DNA from: Paracamarosporium sp. OC-R06-R3
Lineage: Eukaryota > Ascomycota > Dothideomycetes > Pleosporales > Didymosphaeriaceae
Assembly (NCBI GenBank): GCA_019828545.1
Contig: JACVRA010000138.1
Location: 310,001-374,000, forward strand
Direction of reading: 5' to 3'
Length of the DNA stretch: 64,000 bases
Of this stretch, positions 1 through 11,020 are shown piece by piece. Each line of letters begins with the position of its first letter. Positions within the stretch are counted from its first letter, which is position 1. The notes beneath the pieces were generated by a model. That model was not told the origin of the DNA, did no database searches, and was given only the letters and a program-made list of their open reading frames with translations. The position numbers and the translations under genes were made by a program.

Positions 1-1254
1 TCAGGCGAATGCGGTTACATGGCATAGCGGTCTGGCGTTTAAGCATGGGACGCATCACCTGCGGAAAGCATGGCATTTGGCTACAGAGAATGGACGGACG
101 GCGTCTTGGTTTTTGCAATCGGGAAAGGATACCCTTACTGGCATTTTTACTTGTACACACCACCAAGCATCAACGGGAAGGCAGGCTACCCTAGTATTAT
201 TAATCTCACGACGAGCTCGGCTCAGCTCGCAAAAAGAAGAATGACATCATGTTCGAAATTGCATAGTACACTCCGCTTCATTTTCCTCCGCCTCGTGCAA
301 TGATACGGCGAGCTTGTAGCCTTCTCACTACTATGCACGCTGCAAGGCACAATACACGCTGCATGTCCGGCGTCGATCCACCCCTCGCTCACCCCGACGA
401 TGCGTGCTAATCTAGCGTCCATGCCTCTCACCGGTGCGATGCCCACGAGCCCCAGATCCAGATACACACTGCGGTTCCACCAACGCGGTGTCGAAGTCAT
501 GGCGCTCCGCTAACTAGCTAGCTTAGCTCGGACGCGTCCGTCCGCGTCGGTTCGTGGCGTTGCATCAAGCGAAGCGAGCGAGCGCTGAGCAAGCTGAAAT
601 GTATGTACCAACGCTGGACTAGTTGTCTGGAGTAAGTCTGGATCTAGCTACGCCTCGTGTGCACCGGTAGCGTGGTCTGGGCTCGTAGTGCATGTTGCGG
701 GTCGTTTCGCTGGGTTCGTGAGGATAGGGGTAGGGATGCTGACTCCTTTTTCTCAGGGGGTGGGGTTTTTCTTGTTCGATTGTAGAGGAGATTGGGTTGG
801 GTTGGACTGGGTGGGATGGAGTTAGGAGGGTGGATGATGGATGGATGGTGGGGCTTTTTGTTTTTAAAGCTTGTGTGGATCGGTTTGGGCTTTGGTGTCG
901 GGGAGGAGTGCGGTGATGGTTCACTGCAAGTGAAATCGTGTTTAGGCTTCTTTACGCATAGCATTCGGGCGATTCGGTCTTTGGAGAATTCTCATATTAT
1001 GGTTGTGTACTGTGGGGTCGAGTGCAAAGAGTGGGCGGCATGAGGCCTCAGTGGTGCCACGAACTGAAAAGTAGATTGGAATATGTATGTGGTGTAAGTT
1101 TGAATCTAGGCAGGTCTTGCTGACGATGCAATTTTGCGCCGCTATGGCTTCTCCAATGCTTTTCCAGAATGCAAATACTATCCACACTGTTTTTTTGTGT
1201 TTACTGAACCGTGTCCGAGAAAGAAATCTCAACTGCCACCCATGCATGGGACCA
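1..1254. other. Intergenic, no supportable gene
   Basis: Only short overlapping frames without domain-like content are present. The part around 750-870 is a G-rich run on the plus strand (repeated TGGGT/GGATGG words), which explains the proline-rich frames on the minus strand. It includes the 3' flank of the gene ending at 1255. I see no RNA gene. Confidence 0.6.
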
Positions 1255-1992
1255 TTACAACAAACCTAGCAAAAGCATACCTACACTCAGCATACCCCGC
1301 TTCATCGTAGACGCCTTCCCCTCGACCGGTGCAAAAGCCGTAGCATTCTTGGGTCGCCCCGTTGGCATCTCCGTCTCGGTCGCACCACCCTCATCCCCCG
1401 TCGCCGTCGCAGTCTGGTTATCCAACACCGTCACATACACCGTGGGCGGTCCACTGTCGAACACCGTGCTCGTTGCCTCCGCCGTGACCAGAGTTCCCGC
1501 CTCGCCCTCCTTCGCAAACGCGAAGTTCTGACTGTAACTCACAACAGGATCCGTGTTCCCAATGTCTGTGTGCAGGTAGTCTTCTACATACATCTTAATC
1601 CAGTATGCGCGCTCGCCGCGTGGGAAGCCAAAACCCATGGTACCGTTCTGCGGATCAGGTATGAGCCAGTCGAAGGAGCCGGTGTTTGGCGCGTTAGTAG
1701 CGATAGTGCCGCAGAACGGGTTACGGCCCCATGGGTGGCAGGGAGAAAGTAAGTCGCGGGCGAAGCCCCACGATGTCTTGTCCCAGAGCTGGAGCGTGAT
1801 GTTTTTGAAGTTTGTGTTGACGTCCCATGTTATGGTGAAGGTGCTGCCCGGAAGGAGAACATCGCCGCTAATTGGATGGACAAAGGGCTGTGTGAGGACG
1901 GAGGTTGCTTTCGAGGTCGGAAGTTGCGCGGTGCTGAGGCGGAGGAGGGTGAAGGAGGCAATGAAGAGGAAAGAGAACAGCATGGTCACCAA
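1255..1992 (-). CDS. Kre9/Knh1-like GPI-anchored cell-surface protein
   Basis: A 245-residue single-exon protein. Residues 1-22 form a signal peptide (ending RLSTA before QLPTS). Residues about 30-150 carry the Ser/Thr-rich, Kre9/Knh1-like N-terminal fold of fungal surface proteins, recognisable from PISGDVLLPGSTFTITWD, the ITLQLWD strand, two cysteines in SPCHPWGRNPFCGTIA, and the GERAYWIKMYVED strand. A Thr/Ser/Ala-rich linker follows, ending in a hydrophobic tail (GMLSVGMLLLGLL) typical of a GPI attachment signal. Family members sit in the plasma membrane or wall, and yeast Kre9/Knh1 act in beta-1,6-glucan assembly. That enzymatic link is not established for the short filamentous-fungal GPI versions. 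The ATG is chosen because it directly begins the signal peptide. Several NxT/S glycosylation sites are visible (NIT, NGT, NQT, NAT). Confidence 0.82.
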   Translation of the reverse strand: MVTMLFSFLFIASFTLLRLSTAQLPTSKATSVLTQPFVHPISGDVLLPGSTFTITWDVNTNFKNITLQLWDKTSWGFARDLLSPCHPWGRNPFCGTIATNAPNTGSFDWLIPDPQNGTMGFGFPRGERAYWIKMYVEDYLHTDIGNTDPVVSYSQNFAFAKEGEAGTLVTAEATSTVFDSGPPTVYVTVLDNQTATATGDEGGATETEMPTGRPKNATAFAPVEGKASTMKRGMLSVGMLLLGLL

Positions 1993-3003
1993 GTGACGAC
2001 GACAAGTTTACTGCGTTCGTCGCACTCGGTAGCCTGCTTGGTCTGGCCGTTGTCTTTCGCCTTGCGATCTATCCCGCGATGGAGGAGGTCAGACTAGTCA
2101 ATCATGGTGGAAAACCTTTTCAAGCGGACTTTGGTCGTTGCACTGTAACGTTGTTGGTCATACATTAGAGCGGAAGTTCTCTGGGACAGGTGAGCGGAAA
2201 AGAGCAGAAAAGAGCAGTCGCTTGCCTTGCCGAGTTCAGATTTTCCATATTGACTGCGCCATATGTGCGTCCGCCACGCCTTTGGGGACATCGTTTACAT
2301 CATTTGCAGGTCATTTCCCCAACAGCAACTACCCCGATCACGAACTGTCGTGCATTTGCAATTGACCAATGATTACATCTTTGTGCCCATGCTGCTCTGA
2401 ATGATTGGTTCGGTACGAAAGCTGTAAAATAATATATATGACTTGGCACACCCGCAAGGAGATTGCCGAAAGCTTGAGCTCTCGCCCCGAATCGCGTGAG
2501 CGAGGCTCCGGCTTCTGGACTCTTCTTGTACTGATCAGCGATGGTGTGATGTTCGAACAAAGCAGGAATCAGCTATTGTCAGTGTTTTGCAGCAGGTAGC
2601 GCAGGTGGAAGAGCCAGTGATTCGAGAAAACAAAAGATTGACTCTTACCGGTACGGCGGGCATTGCAATGTTTCTTGAACATCAATATACGAATTGCTTG
2701 CCCACGTGTTGATGTTGCATCTCTTTGAAATTCTATGTGTCTTCTAATAACAATCATACTACCTCTTCCCTTACTGGTGGAGGCTCTGGTACTTGATAGT
2801 CTCAAACTAAGCCCTCAAAATAATGAAAAAAAGCATTCTCTGTGTATTTTGCGTGTCTGATGGTGATTGCGGATGCGTCATTTCTTAACTGTGCCATGCT
2901 GGGCTGAAACGCTCTTTGTACCACAAACCCCAATTACGCCCTCGAAGCATCTGTCAATCTTTCGAGGGACGGTCACCTATAGTTAATGGAACGCTGTTTC
3001 CTA
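1993..3003. other. Intergenic, no supportable gene
   Basis: This lies upstream of the Kre9-like gene and downstream of the secreted-protein gene, both on the minus strand. Small frames (up to 86 codons) lack signal peptides, cysteine patterns and splice-compatible extensions. Nothing else is recognisable. Confidence 0.55.
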
Positions 3004-3783
3004 TTACGCTAATCGTGGGAAGACTTCGTTCACGATAGCCACCGACACCAGAATTGTAAGTATCGCAGAGATGGAGGCGGAAAAAGCCTTAGCCGAGGAC
3101 CTATGCAATTGTCAGGATCTGTTGCACCAGTGAACAATACCAAGACAAACAGACGAGTACTCTGCGCGAGTCCTGATTCAAAACATGCAGTACGAAGGCA
3201 GAACATACTCGAATGTTTGTCCCGGTTTGGGCGACGGAGCATACCCTGTTTTGGGAATGATGGCTTTTGCATTATTGTAACCATTCGATCCAGCTATGGC
3301 GACGACGAAGGCATGGTCGGTATAGCCCTTGTTCTTCGCATTGGCTTCTATCACAGCACTGGACCAGAACGCACACTTTATCCACGTTGTAGATGGCGGA
3401 TTCGGACAGTCATCGCTCACTTTGACGGTTGGAGCGCGCTCAAAGAAGATATTGAAAGATTGACACTCGTCCTTCACAGTGCAATTTGCGGCACATAACT
3501 CGGTGTCGTAGGAATCCAGGGGAATGTATCCGATGTAGTTTTCAGCGGCACTCGAGGCGTGCAGATTTTGGAATGATCGCGTGTAGTTGGCGGGCGTTCG
3601 TGCATTTTCCGCGGTCGAGATGAAATCCTCCGAGTTCCGGAATCCATAAACGTTGTCAGGCGATGGTACTGGACCTTTTCCAAGGGGCAGCGCAGCGCAT
3701 GAATTATCGCGGGTCGTCCAAGACGCATGCACTCTCCTGAAACTCATTGAGCTCATGACCAGGAAACACCAAGCGAAGCGCAT
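3004..3783 (-). CDS. Secreted cysteine-containing protein with predicted hydrophobic C-terminus (2 exons)
   Basis: Exon 1 spans 3783-3209 and exon 2 spans 3100-3004, giving 223 residues. The start is placed at the inner Met (MRFAWCFLVMSS), because it begins a signal peptide ending at RRVHA. An ATG 14 codons upstream (3825) is also in frame. The mature part has a pattern I associate with ascomycete secreted proteins: NVYGF, a YIGYIPLDSYDTELCAANC block, CQSFNIFFERAP, and IKCAFWSSAV with a later AGSNGYN. These suggest a PAN/apple-like cysteine module, but the function is unknown. The open frame ends just past FEYVLPSYCMF. A GTATGT donor at 3208, a CTGAC branch and a CATAG acceptor at 3101 let it continue in phase into a tail ending ISAILTILVSVAIVNEVFPRLA, which could be a GPI signal or a membrane anchor. 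The first exon is well supported; the splice is inferred. Confidence 0.65.
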
Positions 3784-5039
3784 CGCGAAGGTAGTTACTG
3801 TATTTTGGTATACGGAAGAAGGCATTAAGCATCGGTGAAGAAAACCATTGCCTACGCTGACTCTACTGATAGTATATAGCCTGGCAAAAATTGGTTGAGG
3901 AATAGTCCATGGTTACCGGTACCTGAATGTTTGCTAACCGCATATGATTCGATGCTCAATCGTCAGAAATATGGAGCTCATTAGTCTGGGTCGCTTTCGT
4001 GGAAGAGCCATTCAACAACTTTATTAGCAGAGCAGAAACCGAACGGGCCTTGGAAGATACGAGGCGGAGCGTATCACTAATGCTCTTGTGGTCTAAAATG
4101 TAGGGGTAGGATGTTCGAAGCATAATAATCCTGACGGACATAGGCAACCTACTTGTCGTACTGAGTAGGACCTATCAGTTACGCCAGGAATTTGACGAAC
4201 TATCGATTTGGGTTCATATTGATATGAGCGCGCCTGTGGAAATCTCGCGGACGTCGAATGTAAGACAAAGCCCAAGAGTCGGCAATTTGTTCCCGCCTTG
4301 CCTGCCTCCTCCTAGATGTTTGTGAGCCTGCAGCACATAATTTTTTTATTGATGCTGACACCTAGAGTGGGATTACCTACTATGCGATGTGGTATGGAAC
4401 TAGCTCATCCCACCTTTCTCAGAAAAGTACCGTTCATTCGGCTTCGCTCCTTCATCTACCGTGCCAACAACGGTCTCTGAAGAGCAGAAAATCCGACAGC
4501 TAGTTGCACTTTGAGTAGTTGTATGCTACTATGGCCTCTAATAGATACCTAAATCGGTCGTAGTGGAAGGTTTCATCATCTAATGGCTCTCCAACAGGCT
4601 CTCGTTTTTTTTGGGGGGGAGAAAATTCGGATCCTGGCAGGATAGATGCACAAACCTGAAGCGATGTGTACTATTATGTAGTTATACAATAGCGCTAAGC
4701 AGCCAAACATATTGTGCCCACTGTGACCTCGGTGATTGCTTGAGGTGAGGCTGGATATGCGCTAAGAAGGCGAGCAAGGGTCCGCGTATCCGAATGGGCC
4801 AGCGCGACATCCGAGCATTCATGTACCTCCCCGCTCCCCACCTCTTCTGCCGAACCCCTTGGGCCGTGGGAAGCTGCAGACACTTTTTGAGGTGCTATTT
4901 CGAGACAATTGGAGATTCTCGTTCACAAACTTGTCCTGATTTGCAGCAAACCTAGGAAATGTTTACCCAGCCCATGGCGGCTTTAACGTAACCCTACAAG
5001 AGCTGGTAACGCCATGCATCCCGCGCAGTCAGGTACAGC
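3784..5039. other. Intergenic, divergent promoters
   Basis: This separates the minus-strand secreted-protein gene from the plus-strand PP2C gene. It is AT-leaning, with only short random frames. A T8 plus G7 homopolymer run lies at about 4605-4619. No RNA gene or repeat is recognised. Confidence 0.5.
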
Positions 5040-6914
5040 ATGTGGAAACCGTCACTACACCTTTACAGAGCCAGTTCTCGGCCTCTCGTCGCTCGCTCCG
5101 CTTCCAATCGCTATGCGCACTGTCGCAGTCGCTTCGCCGCGTCCCGATGCCCCGCCCAGCACCGCTGCTTTCACGACTACTTTATAACCCACTTGCCATC
5201 GACTTCGCTTCACCCCGACTCGCGATTGACCGGCGGACCGCACCACAAGCTGCCGAGAGATAAGAGCACGCCCCATGAACCACGAGGCACACACCGCTCG
5301 CCCGCGGCCGCCCCGCCTATGGTGGGAGCGTCGCGGGAGATGACAGTGGTGAGGATACCGCTGAGGAGCGCGAAACACCATTTCGGGGTATCCGTGTCGC
5401 GCGGAACGCGCCCATACAATGAAGACTCGTTCCAGGCGGGGACAGTCGAGGTACCTGCCTTCGCAAAGAGGCGCCCGGTGTCCTTGCAACGCACTCCAAG
5501 TGGTGGCATGACAAGCGAGCTCACTCCAGCCGGTAGCGCGAGCGGTGACCCACAGGTTTTCTATTTTGGCGTCTTTGACGGGCACGGTGGGAGCGATTGT
5601 GCTGACTTTCTACGGGAGGAGCTGCACAACTATATCGAGGATGCGATGAAGCTGTTTGAGCTGAAGAGCACCCTTGCAGGCCAGGGCGCACTCAGGGGCT
5701 GGCCAAGCAGCACAGGAACACCCGACGACAGACCCCCGGAAAGAGAATCAAGAGCTTCCGGTAAAGAAAGTTTGGATGCAATCGAGACGCATCGACCGCC
5801 CGGCTTGGAACCGCTCAAGCCACCAGAGCCTGGTAGTAAAGCACCCACAAACGGTGCAAATGGCAAAGGGGAGCTCATTAACAGTGCACCACCTGTAAAA
5901 CAATCGAATAGTGTTTCCAAAGCAGAAGAGTTGGAACGATGTCTAGTCAAGGACTGGAAAGAGCTAGTTGGAGGATACTTTCGGCGCTTCAAACCGGAGT
6001 ACTTCTCGAGAGCAGCCGGTGGGCAAGGGCATCAGACCGAGAAAGACGTTATCTCGAAGCGCAACAGCTTTGATGCATCCATTCCAGACAAAGTCAAGGA
6101 TGGCTTAGGCATCGAGACAGTGCTGGAATATGCGTTCCTAAAGGCCGACTATGACTTTGTGTCTGCACAGGTTGGCAAGCAAGAGGAAGACCCTATTCTT
6201 GCTGATAAGGCTATCAACGACAACGAAATACTAGGGTCTCCATCGAAGACAGGCAAGAACATCGGTGGTCCTAAGCGTTTCAAAGGTGGAAGTACATGCA
6301 GCATTGCACTCATCTCTACACCTACGCCCTCACCGTTCTGGCACCCTTCATCTCCGTCTTCGCTCATTACGGCGCATGTTGGTGATACTAGAATTCTCCT
6401 CTGTGATACCGCAACCGGCCAGGCCATACCGCTCACATCCAACCACCACCCGTCCCTCCCAGAAGAAGCCACCCGCCTCCGTCGCTATGCTGCAACCTTC
6501 GTGACCGACTCCTTCGGTGAGGAGCGCATGTCCGGACTGGCGAACACGCGTGCCTTTGGAGACATGGCGTCCAAGCGCATGGGCGTGTCTGCTGAGCCCG
6601 AGATTCGCCGCGTTGAGCTCTCACCTGCCGAATACTCGTTTGCGGTACTCTGCTCGGATGGCGTATCAGGACATTTAAGCGACCAGGAAATTGTAGACAT
6701 TGTGAAAGAAGCAAAGACACCGGAGCAGGCAGCGAGAGATGTCACGAATTTTGCGACCGAGGTCAAAAGCGATAGCGACAATGCGACTACATTGGTGGTT
6801 AGACTAGGTGGTTGGGAGAGGAGGAGCGAAGGAGGCCTGGGCAGTCTGGGGACGAAGGAGATGCGGGATTGGAGGAGGAATGAGAGTATGGATCCCAGGA
6901 GGGGCAGGAGGTAG
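5040..6914 (+). CDS. ptc6: Mitochondrial-type PP2C protein phosphatase (Ptc6-like)
   Basis: A single exon of 624 residues. The first ~60 residues are rich in Arg, Ser and His with almost no acid (MWKPSLHLYRASSRPLVARS), resembling a mitochondrial presequence. The PPM/PP2C metal-dependent Ser/Thr phosphatase domain follows. Its motifs include RGTRPYNEDSF near residue 126, the metal-binding FGVFDGHGGSD near 180, GGSTCSIALIS near 418, HVGDTRILLCD near 446, NTRAFGD near 501, and the late Asp in CSDGVSGHLSD near 538. A long polar insert (about residues 215-320, with PPERESRASG) interrupts the fold, as is usual in fungal Ptc6 homologues. Yeast Ptc6/Ppp2 is mitochondrial and affects mitophagy and pyruvate dehydrogenase phosphorylation. 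The assignment to this subgroup rests on the presequence and insert. The ATG at 5040 is the first in frame and starts the presequence. Confidence 0.85.
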   Translation: MWKPSLHLYRASSRPLVARSASNRYAHCRSRFAASRCPAQHRCFHDYFITHLPSTSLHPDSRLTGGPHHKLPRDKSTPHEPRGTHRSPAAAPPMVGASREMTVVRIPLRSAKHHFGVSVSRGTRPYNEDSFQAGTVEVPAFAKRRPVSLQRTPSGGMTSELTPAGSASGDPQVFYFGVFDGHGGSDCADFLREELHNYIEDAMKLFELKSTLAGQGALRGWPSSTGTPDDRPPERESRASGKESLDAIETHRPPGLEPLKPPEPGSKAPTNGANGKGELINSAPPVKQSNSVSKAEELERCLVKDWKELVGGYFRRFKPEYFSRAAGGQGHQTEKDVISKRNSFDASIPDKVKDGLGIETVLEYAFLKADYDFVSAQVGKQEEDPILADKAINDNEILGSPSKTGKNIGGPKRFKGGSTCSIALISTPTPSPFWHPSSPSSLITAHVGDTRILLCDTATGQAIPLTSNHHPSLPEEATRLRRYAATFVTDSFGEERMSGLANTRAFGDMASKRMGVSAEPEIRRVELSPAEYSFAVLCSDGVSGHLSDQEIVDIVKEAKTPEQAARDVTNFATEVKSDSDNATTLVVRLGGWERRSEGGLGSLGTKEMRDWRRNESMDPRRGRR

Positions 6915-8165
6915 AGTCTATGCGGTTGTTCGTGGGGTGGCGTTGCCTTTGATGTTACGGAAGATATCACGGACTTTGGCTGCTATTGCATTTCATGGCG
7001 TTTGGGAGTGACTAATGTGTCTATATGGGTAAGGGGTTGCGAGAGATGATTTGAACCTGTACTGGTATATAGTTCCTATCGAGTTGTGATGTGCACGAGC
7101 AGCTCGTTGTACCCACCGTAGTTCAACGTGAGCATGTTACAGCAGTATATGCACCCTGTCGTGTCACCGAACCACTTCCTAGGATCGATAGTACTGCTGT
7201 CCATGTCGAGTGACCCAGCAGCGTCCAACATTTGTATCACATCATATTACATCATCCAGAAAAATTCAATATAGTCTTCTCAACTGGCGATGCTCGATCG
7301 TGGGTGACCTTAACCAACGATGCTGCTGCTGCCAATTAACAGGGGAAAGTAGTGACCCCTGCCAACAGTGCAAGCACTACGCGGTGTAACATGGCAGCAT
7401 GGTCTTCGGTGACGTCGAAAGTTGCGATGCTTTTCGAACATGCTCGTGCAAAGACGGTGCATCTGGAATGAGCAGTGGCAGAAGTATCGGTGCCTTGTCA
7501 AGCAGGTAGCGCCTGTTTCATGGTTTAGACGCGGCGGCGCAGGGCTGAATGAATCTGGGGAAGCGAGCCAATGCGCTGTCGTCACCACGGGAGCTTGCGG
7601 CTTCCAGGTGGTGCCAGCGAATAGAGCGGCCAAGGGAGAGGAGGCGTGTACCTGCAGACGAAAGCCCCGAGGTTCGTTTGCAGGCAGATCTGCGAGATTC
7701 GATCAAAGACGAGAGCACGCTGAGGGCGGTGTTTGGGGTGGCGACTTGGGGTCGTTGCCGTGCCCGCGCTCGGGCCGCGCCTTCCTGCAGCAGATGGTCA
7801 ACAACGCGGGCAGGAGCTGTGAAATTGTGGTGTGCCGTTGCCGTGCGAGCTCTCCGCAACGCTGAAAATTTGCGGGCCTATTTCGCCGTTTGTTGCCCGC
7901 TTGCACGCGTATCGCCTCGCCTTGCAAGAAAGCCCCTCGAACATTCAGCCATAGTGGGGCAGAAAAACAGTCTACCCTAACCGTTCACGTGTTTTGGCCC
8001 TGCCTACGCTCGACCTCTTTCGCTTCAAAATCCCTCCCTACACCTCCCGCCCACCGCTACTTCTTTCTGGCTGCCCGCCTCTAATTCTATAATAACCACT
8101 CGCCCTACCCCCGCCACTCTTTCCACCGTACACCCCTTCGACCTGCACACGCTCCCTCCGCAATC
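6915..8165. other. Intergenic, importin beta promoter side
   Basis: Overlapping frames of 100-147 codons occur on both strands around 7300-8000. They are compositionally random (Arg/Ala-rich) and lack any motif. A CACGTG palindrome lies at about 7986 and a pyrimidine-rich stretch (8000-8160) runs up to the start codon at 8166, as is common for constitutive fungal promoters. No gene is called. Confidence 0.5.
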
Positions 8166-11020
8166 ATGGATATCAACCAGGTGTTGGAGGGAACGCTTTC
8201 GCCCGGTATGCGCTTTCAAGTGGCTCTACTGCGTCCCGCAGCTGGACTGACAGCTTTACAGATGCGAACGTCCGCAAGGCCGCCGAGGACCAGCTCAACC
8301 AGGCTGCCGAGTCCAACTTTGTGAGTGCCCCTCCCCGCCAGCAGCAGGCTGTAGCCCACGCGGCCCCCCCTCCCATGGCCCGCACGCTGACACCTTTGTA
8401 GCCCCAATACCTCACTATTCTCGCCGGCGAGCTTGCGAACGAGCAGTCACAGCCGCACATTCGGACCGCCGCCGGTCTCGCTCTCAAGAACGCTTTCACG
8501 GCACGCGAGTACGCACGGTTACGTCAGGTTCAGGAGCGATGGCAAGCCCTCGATCCGCAGATCAAGAGCAACGTGAAGCAGCTCGCCGTCAACACACTCG
8601 CCACATCGGACGCACGCGCGGGACAGTCTGCCGCCCAATTTATTGCCTCCATCGCCGCTATCGAGATACCCCAGAACCAATGGCCGGAGCTCATGCAGAC
8701 CCTCGTCCAAAATGTGGGCGAGGGTCCACCCCACCAGAAGATGGCGTCGCTGACCACCATCGGCTTCATCTGCGACACAGATGACCTGGACTTGCGTGAG
8801 GCTCTGCAGCACCACTCCAACGCCATCCTCACCGCCGTTGTTCAGGGTGCCCGAAAAGAGGAACCCAACAATGACGTACGACATGCCGCCATCGCAGCCC
8901 TCGGCGACTCGATCGAGTTCGTGCGGTCAAACTTTGAGAACGAGGGAGAGCGAAACTACATCATGCAGGTCATATGTGAGGCAACGCAGGCAGACGACAA
9001 CCGCATCCAGCAGGGCGCATACGGCTGCCTAAACAGGATAATGGGTCTCTACTATGACAAGATGCGGTTTTACATGGAGAAGGCACTCTTCGGCCTGACT
9101 ATCCAGGGAATGAAGAGCGAAGAAGAGGACGTCGCTAAGCTCGCTATCGAGTTCTGGTGCACCGTTTGCGAGGAGGAGATCTCCATCGAAGACGACAACC
9201 AGCAGGCCCAAGCTGAAGGCTCGACCGAGTTGCGTGACTACTTCAACTTTGCACGTGTAGCTACCCAGGAAGTTGTTCCGGTGCTGCTCGAGCTTCTGGC
9301 TAAGCAGGATGAAGATGCTGACGACAACGAATACAACGTCTCTCGTGCTGCATACCAATGTCTGCAGCTCTGGGCAAGCTGTGTTGGTAGTGGCGTTGTC
9401 CCTCCAGTCCTGCAGTTCGTCGAAAAGAACCTTCGCGCCGACGATTGGCATTACAGGGACGCAGCCGTTTCTGCTTTCGGTGCTATCGTCGAGGGACCTG
9501 AAGAGAACGTCCTAGAACCACTTGTCAAGCAGGCTCTCCCGGTCTTGATCTCTATGATGGATGACCAGGTAATCCACGTCAAGGACTCCGCCGCTTACGC
9601 TCTAGGTCGTATTTGTGAGGGAGCACCGAGCGCTGTCGACGAGCAGCAGCACCTCCCATCCCTCATCAGTGCACTCTTCAATGGCCTCTCTAGCCACACG
9701 AAGATGGCATCTTCGTGCTGCTGGGCTTTGATGAATCTGGCAGATCGCTTCGCTGGTGAACCCGGATGCGACACGAACCCCCTCTCCGCACACTTCCAGC
9801 AAAGCATTCAGCACATTCTTCAGGTCACCGAGCGAGGCGATGCTGACAATCAGCTTCGAACTGCTGCCTACGAAGTGCTCAACTCCTTCGTCAACAACGC
9901 TGCTAACGACAGCATCGGCCTTGTGGCAACGCTTTCAAATGTTATCCTAGAGAGATTGGAGAAGTCTATCCAACTTCAGCAGCAGGTCGTCAGTGTTGAG
10001 GACAAGCTCACTCTCGAAGAGATGCAGACGAGCTTGGCTAGCGTCGTCATGGCTATTGTTCAGCGATTAGAGACCGATATCAAACCGCAAGCAGACCGCA
10101 TCATGCAGATTCTGCTTACGCTTCTTTCCAGCCTTCCACCCAAGTCCAGCGTTCCGGATGCTGTTTTTGCCGCTATTGGGTCGATTGCAACGGCTCTGGA
10201 GGAGGACTTCCTCAAGTACATGGATGCTTTCTCCAAGTTCCTCTACAATGCTCTTGGCAACCAAGAGGAACCCGGCCTTTGTTCCATGGCCATTGGTCTT
10301 GTCAGCGACATCACTCGAGCACTAGGCGAGAAGGTGCAACCATACTGCGACGCTTTCATGAACTACCTGCTCAACAATCTCCGCAGTGCTCAGCTAGGTA
10401 ACCAGTTCAAGCCTGCTATTCTGCAGTGCTTCGGTGACATCGCCCACGCTATCCTCGGTGCCTTTGAGACCTACCTACCCGTTGTAGCGCAAGTGCTCCA
10501 GCAGGCATCGTCCGTCTCTATGACTACCGAAGGCAACTTCGAGATGATGGATTACATCACGTCGCTCCGCGAAGGGATCATGGACGCTTGGGATGGCATT
10601 ATTGTCGCTTTGAAGTCGAGCGGCAAGACCCAGTTGCTTGCCCAATACTTGGATTCCATTTTTGAGTTGCTTCGTATTGTCCAGCTTGACAGCAACCGCA
10701 CGGAGGCATTGCTCCGGTCGTCTTGCGGCGTGATCGGTGATATCGCTGAGGCATTCCCGAACGGGGACATTAAGGAGTATTTCCGTCATGACTTCCTCAC
10801 TGCGATGACCAGGGAAACGCGCGCCAACCAGGACTTCACCAATCGTACACGTGACACCGCTCGATGGGCACGCGAACAGATCAAGCGTCAAATTGGTAAG
10901 TCTTTTCACTGACTTCTCTCATGCCTATACTATGATGTAGTTGGTTGTGCTCGGAATATCTCTCGGTAACATCATTATACTGACACCCTCGAAGGTGGCG
11001 CCCAAGGTGTCATGGCCTGA
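8166..11020 (+). CDS. kap95: Importin subunit beta-1 (karyopherin beta, Kap95), 4 exons
   Basis: Exons are 8166-8205, 8262-8320, 8402-10895 and 10995-11020, giving 872 residues, the normal importin beta size. Introns of 56, 81 and 99 nt have GTATGC, GTGAGT and GTAAGT donors and CTGAC branch sites. The joined N-terminus reads MDINQVLEGTLSPDANVRKA, matching the first HEAT repeat of the family (LNQAAESNFPQYLTILAGEL follows). The rest is an all-helical HEAT solenoid, with recognisable blocks RIMGLYYDKMRFYMEKALFG, LPVLISMMDDQVIHVKDSAA and a DEDADDNEYNVSRAAY acidic loop. The protein carries importin alpha-bound NLS cargo through the pore, binds FG nucleoporins and is released by RanGTP. The preferred C-terminus is EQIKRQIGGAQGVMA. 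Without the last splice the frame would end in GKSFH. A further in-phase acceptor at 11134 gives an alternative end, listed separately. Confidence 0.95.

Noticed and set aside
7038..7075. GGTTCAAATC on the minus strand, resembling a tRNA T-arm
   Set aside because: The flanking bases do not form the T stem and no matching acceptor or anticodon arms could be found.
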